Positions 7,556 to 14,901 of a stretch of DNA of 53,207 nt are shown here, piece after piece. The position numbers were made by a program, and so were the translations under genes. Under the pieces are notes generated by a model. It worked only from the letters and a program-made list of their open reading frames with translations. It was not told the DNA's origin and did no database searches. Source of the stretch: SIG607 sp045586405. Its GTDB lineage: Bacteria; Bacillota; Clostridia; Oscillospirales; Acutalibacteraceae. Every line of letters starts with the position of its first letter. Positions within the stretch are counted from its first letter, which is position 1. The stretch is taken from NCBI GenBank assembly GCA_045586405.1, contig JAZNAG010000004.1, positions 1 to 53,207 of the forward strand. Reading direction: 5' to 3'.

Positions 7556-8443
7556 TTAATCTGCTCTTTCATCACCCCAGAAGAAGAGTGCTACCGTGCC
7601 CGGTCCTGTATGACTGCCTATGGTTGTGCCTATCCAGTTAATTTCCACTTCACCATTAAGCTTTTTAAATCGTTCCTCTACCAAGGCTTTAACCATTTCA
7701 GCATCTTCGATACAGTCAGAATGACATATATAGCATTTACCGCTGTAGGAAAGTCCGTTTTTGGCATGTGCTTCCATTTTATTGACTATAGTTTCTATAA
7801 CCTTACGCTTAGAACGAATCTTTTCTCTTGCTATAAGTTTACCTATATTATTCATATTAAGAAGCGGACAAATGCCAAGCATACTGCCAAAAAAGCCCGA
7901 AACCTTTGAGACTCTGCCACCCTTGATGTAAAAGGTTAAATCGGTAGAAAAGAACCAATGATGAAGTTTAAGACGGTTATTTTGCGCCCATTGAGCTATT
8001 TCATCAATATTCTTACCTTCATCTCGAAGGTCGGCAAGCATATCCAGAAAAAGTCCAAAGCCGGAAGAAGCTCCCAAAGAGTCCACTATATAAAGCTTTC
8101 TATCAGGAAATTCCTCCTTTAAAATCTCAGCCGCATTACGCGCCGAATTATAGCTGCCCGAAAGACCCGAAGAGAGTTCAAGATGTAAAATGTCTTTGCC
8201 TTCACTCAAAAAACTTTTAAAATATTCAACGTATTCATTAACATTTACCTGAGAAGTTCTTGTTTCCTCTCCGTCAACCATACGCTGATAAAAATTCTTA
8301 AACGGTACGGTTATGCCCAAGTCGTCATTATAAACATTATCGCCCAAAGAATATTTAAAACATACGTACTTTATATCACGCTTTTCGAAATGTTCTTTGC
8401 TGATATCTGCGGTGGATGAACCGCTAAGTATGAAATCACCCAT
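7556..8443 (-). CDS. DegV family protein (fatty-acid binding, FakB-like)
   Basis: The 295-residue protein shows the DegV fold pattern: an N-terminal STADIS-like motif (SGSSTADIS, residues 7-15), a TSQVNV segment, SSGLSGSYNSAR near residue 92-103 that contacts the lipid carboxyl group in this family, and GGRVS near 174-178. DegV/FakB proteins hold one fatty acid and present it to the kinase FakA for phospholipid synthesis; no fakA is adjacent here, so the lipid role is family knowledge rather than context. The start has AAAGGAG at good spacing. Its promoter overlaps the first unit of the 21-bp repeat array, which suggests regulation by a DNA-binding protein. Confidence 0.88.
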   Translation of the reverse strand: MGDFILSGSSTADISKEHFEKRDIKYVCFKYSLGDNVYNDDLGITVPFKNFYQRMVDGEETRTSQVNVNEYVEYFKSFLSEGKDILHLELSSGLSGSYNSARNAAEILKEEFPDRKLYIVDSLGASSGFGLFLDMLADLRDEGKNIDEIAQWAQNNRLKLHHWFFSTDLTFYIKGGRVSKVSGFFGSMLGICPLLNMNNIGKLIAREKIRSKRKVIETIVNKMEAHAKNGLSYSGKCYICHSDCIEDAEMVKALVEERFKKLNGEVEINWIGTTIGSHTGPGTVALFFWGDERAD

Positions 8444-8476
8444 AAAATTACTCCTTTTGGTTTTTTGCTATGACTA

Positions 8477-8505
8477 ATAATACATTTGAAAGGCACATAA
8501 TTCAA
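8477..8505 (-). promoter_or_regulatory. Promoter of degV
   Basis: Minus strand: -35 TTGAAT (8500-8505), 17-nt spacer, -10 TATTAT (8477-8482). The -35 hexamer coincides with the beginning of the repeat array. Confidence 0.6.
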
Positions 8506-8583
8506 CCTACTGATGAAATCAGTCATTCTACCCTTTTAAACAGCAACTCTACCACAAGAAAAAGTCACTCTACCCACAGTAGA
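8500..8583. repeat. Array of 13-bp repeats with exact 21-bp period
   Basis: AGTCATTCTACCC (8521), AGCAACTCTACCA (8542) and AGTCACTCTACCC (8563) start exactly 21 bp apart; a degenerate copy, ATTCAACCTACTG, is in phase at 8500. Two helical turns per unit puts all copies on one DNA face. The array fills the space between the divergent degV and ung promoters. Confidence 0.7.
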
Positions 8584-8597
8584 ATTTATAGCTTTTA

Positions 8598-8626
8598 TTG
8601 ATATTTTAGACAAAATATGTTAAACT
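8598..8626 (+). promoter_or_regulatory. Possible promoter of ung
   Basis: -35 TTGATA (8598-8603), 17-nt spacer, -10 TAAACT (8621-8626). The start near 8633 would leave a leader that barely includes the ribosome binding site, so the true start may be slightly different. Confidence 0.4.
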
Positions 8627-8646
8627 TTATTCAAGGAGTTGATAAA

Positions 8647-9318
8647 ATGGTAACCTTTGGTAATGACTGGGATAACATATTAAAGGATGAGTTTGAAAAG
8701 CCATATTATCTGGCTTTGAGAAGCTTCTTAAAAAAGGAGTATTCAACAAAAACAATTTATCCTGATATGCATAATATATTCAACGCTCTCAAATACTGTT
8801 CCTTTGAGGATACTAAGGTTGTTATTTTAGGACAGGACCCATACCACGAGCCGAATCAGGCACATGGTCTTTGTTTCTCGGTACTTAAAGGCAATCCGCC
8901 TCCCCCCTCTCTTGTAAATATATATAAAGAATTAAATTCCGATATCGGTTTTAAAATACCGAACCACGGCGAACTTATAAAATGGGCAAAGCAAGGCGTT
9001 CTTATGCTCAACACAGTACTTACTGTTCAGAGAGGAAACGCTAATTCACACAAAGGTATGGGTTGGGAAACCTTTACCGACAGAGTTATCAGTGAACTAA
9101 ACAAAAAAGAAACCCCCGTAATTTTCTTACTGTGGGGGTCCCCCGCTAAAACAAAAGCTCAGATAATAACAAATCCTAAACATATAAAACTTACAAGTGT
9201 GCATCCAAGTCCACTGTCCGCTTACAGAGGTTTCTTCGGTTGTAAGCATTTTTCAAAAACCAACGAAATATTAAAAGCAAACGGTCTTTCCCCTATTGAC
9301 TGGCAAATAGAAGAATAA
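8647..9318 (+). CDS. ung: Uracil-DNA glycosylase
   Basis: The 223-residue family 1 enzyme removes uracil from DNA, the first step of base excision repair. The water-activating motif GQDPYHEPNQAHGLCFSV (about residues 65-82) contains the catalytic Asp, and the DNA-intercalating loop HPSPLSAYRGFFGC (about 188-201) the catalytic His. I use ATG 8647, 8 nt after AAGGAG; the longer frame from 8617 begins upstream of that site. Single gene, convergent with the aminopeptidase operon. Confidence 0.96.
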   Translation: MVTFGNDWDNILKDEFEKPYYLALRSFLKKEYSTKTIYPDMHNIFNALKYCSFEDTKVVILGQDPYHEPNQAHGLCFSVLKGNPPPPSLVNIYKELNSDIGFKIPNHGELIKWAKQGVLMLNTVLTVQRGNANSHKGMGWETFTDRVISELNKKETPVIFLLWGSPAKTKAQIITNPKHIKLTSVHPSPLSAYRGFFGCKHFSKTNEILKANGLSPIDWQIEE

Positions 9319-9356
9319 AAAAATCCCCTTTTCTAATCAGAAAAGGGGATTTTTTT
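9317..9356. terminator. Bidirectional terminator between ung and the M18 aminopeptidase gene
   Basis: A perfect 18-bp stem (9317-9334 with 9339-9356) with a 4-nt loop, A-rich on the left and T-rich on the right, overlapping both stop codons. Confidence 0.9.
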
Positions 9357-10752
9357 ACTTACAGAATTCATACATCGCTTTATAGCACATATAAATATCA
9401 AATTTAGAGGTAGTTTCAACGGGAGCGTGCATAGAAAGAACCGCAACGCCAAGGTCAACAACATCTATACCAAGCTTTGCTACATACTTGGCAACAGTTC
9501 CGCCGCCGCCAAGGTCAACCTTACCAAGTTCACCCATCTGCCAGGCTATTCCTGCTTTATCAAGCATAGCTCTGATTTCAGCCACATACTCGGCACTTGC
9601 GTCAGATGTAGAAGATTTGCCTCTTCCGCCGGTATACTTGGTTACACACACACCTCTGTTTAAATAGCAGGCGTTGTTTCGGTCCATAACCTCAGGGAAG
9701 GTAGGATCACTTGCCGCATTAACATCAGCAGAAAGACATTTTGAGTTTCTAAGAGTAAGCGATAAATCTGCGCCCTGCATTTTAGCAATATCGCCTATGA
9801 CATTTTTAAGGAAATCGGAGTTTAATCCCGTATTACCGTCAGAACCGGTTTCCTCTTTGTCGGCAAGTACGGCTATTGCTGTTTTTTCGGGGGTATCAAT
9901 ATTTAAGATTGCCATAAGAGCAGGATAAGCGCAAACTCTGTCATCCTGACCGTATCCTCCTATCATAGAACGGTCAAAACCTAAATCAAAGGACTTAAGC
10001 GCAGGTACACAGCAAAGTTCTGCAGAAAGGAAATCTTCCTCTGTGATACCGTACTTTTCAAAAAGAATATTCATAATATTGAGTTTTACAAGACTGCTTT
10101 CACTGTCATCTTTAAAGGGCAGACTGCCTATTAAAACATTCAGTTCTTCACCCTTTATACCGTCACTAAGTGTTCTCTTTGACTGTTCCTGAGCAAGATG
10201 GGGCAAAAGGTCGTTTATGATAAACTTGGGTTCATCGTCTTTTTCACCAATAGAAACCTTTACAACACTGCCGTCTTTTTTAGCAAAAACACCGTGAAGT
10301 GCCATCGGAACAGCAGTCCACTGATATTTCTTTATACCACCGTAATAGTGGGTTTTAAAAAGGGCTAAATCCATATCTTCATAAAGAGGATTCTGCTTTA
10401 TATCAAGGCGAGGCGAATCAATATGAGCAGCGGTAATTTTCACGCCTTTTTCAACATTTTCTTTGCCTATAACCGCAAAAGCCACAGCCTTTGAACGATT
10501 ATCAAAATAAACCTTATCGCCCGGCTTATAGGTTTTACCCAACTCAAAGGGCACAAAGCCGTTTTCCTTTGCGATTCTTATAGATTCTGCATTTGCCTCT
10601 CTTTCGGTTTTTGCGTTATCAATAAATTTCTTATACCCTTCGCAAAAATCAAAAGCCGCCTTTATTGTTTCGTCCTCTGCTTTTAAAAGAGGGCTTTTTT
10701 TGTTTATAAAAAGTTTTTCTTTAAGAAGTGTTGCTGCGCTTTTCTCACTCAT
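9355..10752 (-). CDS. M18 family aminopeptidase
   Basis: The 465-residue protein is a zinc metallopeptidase of family M18 (aspartyl/vacuolar aminopeptidase I type), which trims N-terminal residues from peptides in the cytosol and assembles as large oligomers. Visible metal and catalytic motifs: TAAHIDSPRLD (about residues 107-117, first His-Asp), DKEETGSDGNTG (about 298-309, catalytic and bridging Glu), and a late His in SMHAPVETTSKFD (about 444-456). The start follows GGAGG. It is last in the operon DUF951-prfA-tsaC-coaE, 3 nt from coaE. Substrate preference cannot be read from the sequence. Confidence 0.92.
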   Translation of the reverse strand: MSEKSAATLLKEKLFINKKSPLLKAEDETIKAAFDFCEGYKKFIDNAKTEREANAESIRIAKENGFVPFELGKTYKPGDKVYFDNRSKAVAFAVIGKENVEKGVKITAAHIDSPRLDIKQNPLYEDMDLALFKTHYYGGIKKYQWTAVPMALHGVFAKKDGSVVKVSIGEKDDEPKFIINDLLPHLAQEQSKRTLSDGIKGEELNVLIGSLPFKDDSESSLVKLNIMNILFEKYGITEEDFLSAELCCVPALKSFDLGFDRSMIGGYGQDDRVCAYPALMAILNIDTPEKTAIAVLADKEETGSDGNTGLNSDFLKNVIGDIAKMQGADLSLTLRNSKCLSADVNAASDPTFPEVMDRNNACYLNRGVCVTKYTGGRGKSSTSDASAEYVAEIRAMLDKAGIAWQMGELGKVDLGGGGTVAKYVAKLGIDVVDLGVAVLSMHAPVETTSKFDIYMCYKAMYEFCK

Positions 10753-10755
10753 AAT

Positions 10756-11343
10756 CTATTCCTCCAAAAGTTTATCTAATAACATATTGCACTCTGTTAT
10801 ATATTCAGTCTCTGTTTTGTTACTGTTTAATATATAGTCTGCTCTCTCTTCATAGTAATTATCATTTTTTCCTGCGCCAAGACGGATTTCGGCTTGTTCC
10901 TCACTTAAATTATCACGGGCTGTAATTCTTGCCTTTCGCACATCACTTGGGCAAAGAATTGCCACCACAGTACCGCACATTTCGTCTATTCCGCTTTCAA
11001 AAAGCGTTGGTGCGTCAAGTAAAATGTTTTCGTTTTCTGTGCTTTCTATTTTCTCCATTACACTGCTTAGTATAAACGGAAAAATAATTTCTTCAAGCTT
11101 TTCTTTTTTTGCGCTATCGCAAAATGCCTTTTTAGCCAGAAGTTTTCTGTCAAGAACACCGCTATTTAAAATATCGTCACCAAACTGGTCTGCCAATTTT
11201 TTTAAACATTCACTGCCCTTTTCAGTAACCTGCCGTGAAATTTTGTCGCAGTCGATTACAGTGAAGCCTTTTTCCTCTGCAACAGTTGAAAAAGTGCTTT
11301 TACCTGCCCCTGTAGGACCGGTAAGACCTATAATGTTTTTCAT
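10756..11343 (-). CDS. coaE: Dephospho-CoA kinase
   Basis: The 195-residue kinase phosphorylates the ribose 3'-OH of dephospho-CoA, the last step of coenzyme A synthesis. It starts with the P-loop GLTGPTGAGKST (residues 6-17), then VIDCDKISRQV with the conserved Asp that follows the P-loop in this family. The length is typical. Its ATG overlaps the stop of tsaC (ATGA), indicating translational coupling. Confidence 0.94.
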   Translation of the reverse strand: MKNIIGLTGPTGAGKSTFSTVAEEKGFTVIDCDKISRQVTEKGSECLKKLADQFGDDILNSGVLDRKLLAKKAFCDSAKKEKLEEIIFPFILSSVMEKIESTENENILLDAPTLFESGIDEMCGTVVAILCPSDVRKARITARDNLSEEQAEIRLGAGKNDNYYEERADYILNSNKTETEYITECNMLLDKLLEE

Positions 11344-12359
11344 AAATTTATCACCCTATGTGCGCAGGCGCGGATAAGACGGTTATAAACCGCCAGCCCC
11401 ACACCGCTTTTTGAAGGCGCATGAACATACGCTTTTTTTATGTTTTCTTTATCAAGTTTTCTAAGTACGTCAAAAACCTCATACGCCATGCTTTGCTCGT
11501 TTTCTTTATTTCCGAAAACAAAGGAAGTAACCTTTATAAAAGGCTTATCCTCTTCAAAACAAACTGCAACACCGTCATTTTTAGCATTTACAAAGTCACA
11601 GTATTTTTTACTGTCGCCCTCCAAAAGATAAAGTTCTGCCTTGGGCGAGTAATGCTTATATTTCATACCGGGAGAAGCAACCTTTGCGTCTTTTTCACAT
11701 TCCTCTAAAATAGCTTTATCAATAACAATATCGGGAAAAATCTCTTTAAGCATTTCCACCGTTATTGCACCGGGGCGAAGAAGTCTTGCACCGTTTTCGG
11801 TTATAGAAACAACAGTAGACTCAACACCCACACTGCATCTATCCCCCATTATAACGGCATCTATTTTGCCATCTAAATCAGAAAGCACGTGGTCTGCCGT
11901 TACAGGACTTGGAGAACCCGAAGCATTAGCAGAGGGCGCCGCCAAGGGGATACCGGACACAGAAATTATATCGCGCATGGTTTTATCTTTTGGCATTCTA
12001 ACAGCAACGGTATCGAGCCCTGCCGAAACCTCTTTGCAGACATAATCTGACGACTCAAGTACCATAGTAAAGGGGCCGGGCCAAAATTTTTCGGCGCAAA
12101 TATAAGCCTTTTCGGGTATGTTTTTTGCAACCCTTTCAAGCATTTCTATACTATCAATATGAACTATCAAAGGATTATCCTGCGGTCTGCCCTTTGCACT
12201 GAAAACCGCCTTTAAAGCCTCTTTATCTTTCGCAGAAGCGGCAAGACCGTAAACCGTTTCGGTAGGCACTGCCACAATTTTGCCGTCCTTTAAAAGTTCT
12301 GCCGCATATTTTATTGCTTTTTCTCTGTCTTTATATAAGAAAAGCTTTTCTGTTTTCAT
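11340..12359 (-). CDS. tsaC: L-threonylcarbamoyladenylate synthase, long Sua5 form
   Basis: The 339-residue protein makes threonylcarbamoyl-AMP from threonine, bicarbonate and ATP for the t6A37 modification of ANN-decoding tRNAs. The N-terminal YrdC domain (about 1-205) has the KxR/SxN-type nucleotide site (AVPTETVYGLA near residue 31, SANASGSPSP near 145); the C-terminal part (about 215-339) is the Sua5 domain, distinguishing it from the short E. coli TsaC. It overlaps coaE by 4 nt and prfA by 1 nt. Neighbouring prfA and tsaC both serve translation. Confidence 0.94.
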   Translation of the reverse strand: MKTEKLFLYKDREKAIKYAAELLKDGKIVAVPTETVYGLAASAKDKEALKAVFSAKGRPQDNPLIVHIDSIEMLERVAKNIPEKAYICAEKFWPGPFTMVLESSDYVCKEVSAGLDTVAVRMPKDKTMRDIISVSGIPLAAPSANASGSPSPVTADHVLSDLDGKIDAVIMGDRCSVGVESTVVSITENGARLLRPGAITVEMLKEIFPDIVIDKAILEECEKDAKVASPGMKYKHYSPKAELYLLEGDSKKYCDFVNAKNDGVAVCFEEDKPFIKVTSFVFGNKENEQSMAYEVFDVLRKLDKENIKKAYVHAPSKSGVGLAVYNRLIRACAHRVINL

Positions 12360-13435
12360 TATGCGTTTTCCTCGTTTTTAAGCATTTCTGCACGGTAATA
12401 GGTGATAAGTGCGTCAACAAGCTCATCAATATCACCGTTCATTATCTGTTCTATTTTATAAAGGGTAAGACCTATTCTGTGGTCGGTAACTCTGCCTTGA
12501 GGGAAGTTATAAGTACGTATTCTTTCACTTCTGTCCCCCGTACCTACCTGAGATTTTCTGTCAGAAGCAATAGCCTCGTCCTGCTCACGCTGAGCCTGTT
12601 CATAAAGGCGGGAACGAAGCACTCTTAATGCTTTATCCTTGTTTTTAAACTGACTTCTCTCGTCCTGACACTCAACCACCATACCTGTGGGCAGATGGGT
12701 AACTCTTATAGCCGAGGAGGTCTTATTGATGTGCTGACCGCCTGCGCCGCTACTTCTGAAGGTATCAATTTTAAGGTCTTTAGGATCAAGCTCAAATTCA
12801 ACCTCTTCAGCCTCAGGCAATACCGCAACGGTGGTGGTAGAGGTATGAATACGGCCCTGTGTTTCGGTGTCGGGTACACGCTGTACACGGTGAACACCGC
12901 TTTCAAATTTCATTCTTGAATAAGCGCCAACACCCTCAATAGAAAAAGATATCTCTTTATAACCGCCAAGCTCGGTTTCGCTTTCGTTTATAACTTCAAT
13001 ATTCCAGCGCATTTTTTCAGCATACATAGAGTACATTCTGAAAAGCGAACCTGCAAAAAGTGCTGATTCTTCACCACCTGCGCCTGCTCTTATTTCAACA
13101 ATAACGTTTTTATCGTCGTTAGGATCTTTAGGTAAAAGCAGAATTTTAAGTTCTTCGGACAAAACTTTCACATTTTTACTTGATTCTTTAAGTTCTTCTT
13201 CAACAAGCTCTTTAAAGTCTTTATCAAGGCCACCTGCTTCAAGAAGCTCTCTGGCTTCCTTTTCACTGTCAGACGCCGCCTTATACTCTCTGTACTTTTC
13301 TACAATAGGCGTCATCTGGCTATACTCTTTGCTGAGTTTTGTGTATTGCTCGTTATCGTTTATTATTTCGGGACGAGTCAGCAGTACACCGATTTCTTCA
13401 TATCTTCTTACTGCCGCTTCCAATTTATCAAACAT
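12359..13435 (-). CDS. prfA: Peptide chain release factor 1
   Basis: The 358-residue class I release factor recognises UAG and UAA. The peptidyl-tRNA-hydrolysing GGQ is in SSGAGGQHINKTSSA (about residues 230-244). The codon-reading tripeptide is P-D-T in QRVPDTETQGRIHTS (about 185-199), the RF1 position, as opposed to SPF of RF2. The start follows GAGGAA. It overlaps the next gene by one base. No prmC (release factor methyltransferase) gene is adjacent, unlike many Bacillota. Confidence 0.97.
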   Translation of the reverse strand: MFDKLEAAVRRYEEIGVLLTRPEIINDNEQYTKLSKEYSQMTPIVEKYREYKAASDSEKEARELLEAGGLDKDFKELVEEELKESSKNVKVLSEELKILLLPKDPNDDKNVIVEIRAGAGGEESALFAGSLFRMYSMYAEKMRWNIEVINESETELGGYKEISFSIEGVGAYSRMKFESGVHRVQRVPDTETQGRIHTSTTTVAVLPEAEEVEFELDPKDLKIDTFRSSGAGGQHINKTSSAIRVTHLPTGMVVECQDERSQFKNKDKALRVLRSRLYEQAQREQDEAIASDRKSQVGTGDRSERIRTYNFPQGRVTDHRIGLTLYKIEQIMNGDIDELVDALITYYRAEMLKNEENA

Positions 13436-13438
13436 AGT

Positions 13439-13624
13439 TTATTCTTCCTCACGAATAATTTTCTTAATATTTTTCTCACACGCTATACGGGTAAGCATAA
13501 CTTCTCTTTCGCATTTTGTGCATTTTATGCGAAAATCCATACCTATTCTGAGTACCGAGAATTTGTCGTTTCCGCAAGGATGCTTTTTCTTCATTTGCAG
13601 AACGTCACCCAGTCTTACGTCCAT
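13439..13624 (-). CDS. DUF951 family small protein
   Basis: This 61-residue protein begins MDVRLGDVLQMKKKHPCGND, the hallmark of DUF951, and has a second Cys pair in CTKCERE near residue 35-41, so a zinc-ribbon-like or nucleic-acid-binding fold is possible. Function unknown. I use ATG 13624, 7 nt after GGGAGG; the longer frame would start with a GTG inside that ribosome binding site. It heads the operon, 3 nt before prfA. Confidence 0.85.
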   Translation of the reverse strand: MDVRLGDVLQMKKKHPCGNDKFSVLRIGMDFRIKCTKCEREVMLTRIACEKNIKKIIREEE

Positions 13625-13656
13625 AGTTTTGCCTCCCACACAGCATATTTAATATT

Positions 13657-13685
13657 ATTATACAATATTTTCCTCGATATAGCAA
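13657..13685 (-). promoter_or_regulatory. Promoter of the DUF951-prfA-tsaC-coaE operon
   Basis: Minus strand: -35 TTGCTA (13680-13685), 17-nt spacer, -10 TATAAT (13657-13662); start near 13650. Confidence 0.65.
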
Positions 13686-13717
13686 TAAACTTAGAAAAAT
13701 ATATTAAAGTTTTTGTG

Positions 13718-13746
13718 TTGCTTTAATAACTGAGAGAATGTATAAT
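13718..13746 (+). promoter_or_regulatory. Promoter of yhaO-yhaN
   Basis: -35 TTGCTT (13718-13723), 17-nt spacer, -10 TATAAT (13741-13746) preceded by ATG. Divergent from the DUF951 promoter. Confidence 0.65.
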
Positions 13747-13779
13747 ATAGATATAATTTTTAAATGCGAGGTAGAATTT

Positions 13780-14901
13780 ATGAATACCGTGCGAATTCTT
13801 CATACCGCCGACCTTCATATCGGTGCTCAATGCAGTTATCTTGGCACTGACGCTTCGGTGCGCCGTAGAGAAGTGCTTAAAACCTTTGAAAAAATAATTG
13901 GTCTCGCTAATGAAAATAAGGTTGATTTACTACTTATTGCAGGCGACCTTTTTGACAGCAATAAAATTGAAGCTACCCTTATAAACGGTGTTTTTGAGGC
14001 TCTTGATAATCTGAAAAGCGGTAAAGCCGTAATTGCTCTTGGTAATCACGATCCTCTTACCGCCGACTCACCATTTGCAAACCGCAAAATGAGTGATAAT
14101 GTATATGTTCTTGACTCAAAGGACAGCGTTTTAACCTTTGACGAGCTTTCTTGCAGAGTTTACGGTGCTTCCTTTGACGGTGTTTACTGTGAGGGCGCGT
14201 CTCGTTTTTCACTTACTCCTCCTGAGGATGATTATATAAATCTTATGGTTATACACGGCGAGGCCCGTGCCGACCTTAGCGGCAATTACCGCCCCATAAC
14301 CCCCGAGTTTGTTAAATACAGCGGAATGGATTATATAGCACTTGGTCACATTCACGCAAGAAGTGAAGTACAGTATATGGGTACCACCGCCATTGCTTAT
14401 TGCGGTTGTCCCGAAGGTCAGGGCTTTGACGAAAGCGGCGAAAAGGGAGTTTATCTCGGCAATATTTCAAAAGGAAAGGCCGACCTTTCCTTTGTCCCTA
14501 CAGCCAAAAGAACCCACTACTGTCTTGATGTTGATATAACAGATGCCGAAAATATTACCGAAAAAGTAAAAGAAGAAATAGAAAAATCAGATAAAAACTT
14601 TAAAGACCAGTATTATAGAATTACCCTTACAGGAAAAAGAAGCGACGAAAAGAAACTCGATATCCCCTCTATTATTGCTGACCTTAACGAACAGGTTGCC
14701 TTTATCAAAATTAAGGACAAAACAGTACCGAATATCGACTTTGAGGCGTTGGCGCAGGAGAAAAACCTTAAAGGTTATTTTACTATGCTTATGTTAGAAA
14801 AAATAAAAACTTCAAAAGAGGAAGAAAAAGAAAAATACATAAAAGCTTTAGAGCTTGGAATAGAAAGTTTTGGCGGGGAGGTAAATTTTGATGAAGATTA
14901 A
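13780..14901 (+). CDS. yhaO: DNA repair exonuclease, YhaO/SbcD-like metallophosphoesterase
   Basis: The 373-residue calcineurin-like phosphoesterase has the metal-binding series HTADLHIG (residues 8-15), GDLFDSN, GNHDPLT, HGE and GHIH (about 187-190), the Mre11/SbcD pattern. In Bacillus YhaO pairs with YhaN in DNA repair. I use ATG 13780, after GCGAGG, which begins the protein with MNTVRILHTADLHIG as expected; the longer frame adds 14 unlikely residues. It overlaps yhaN by 11 nt, so the two are coupled and probably form a nuclease-ATPase complex. Confidence 0.9.
   Translation: MNTVRILHTADLHIGAQCSYLGTDASVRRREVLKTFEKIIGLANENKVDLLLIAGDLFDSNKIEATLINGVFEALDNLKSGKAVIALGNHDPLTADSPFANRKMSDNVYVLDSKDSVLTFDELSCRVYGASFDGVYCEGASRFSLTPPEDDYINLMVIHGEARADLSGNYRPITPEFVKYSGMDYIALGHIHARSEVQYMGTTAIAYCGCPEGQGFDESGEKGVYLGNISKGKADLSFVPTAKRTHYCLDVDITDAENITEKVKEEIEKSDKNFKDQYYRITLTGKRSDEKKLDIPSIIADLNEQVAFIKIKDKTVPNIDFEALAQEKNLKGYFTMLMLEKIKTSKEEEKEKYIKALELGIESFGGEVNFDED

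Noticed and set aside
8500..8583. CRISPR array
   Set aside because: Repeat units are only 13 bp with 8-bp gaps and there are no cas genes; an operator array fits better.
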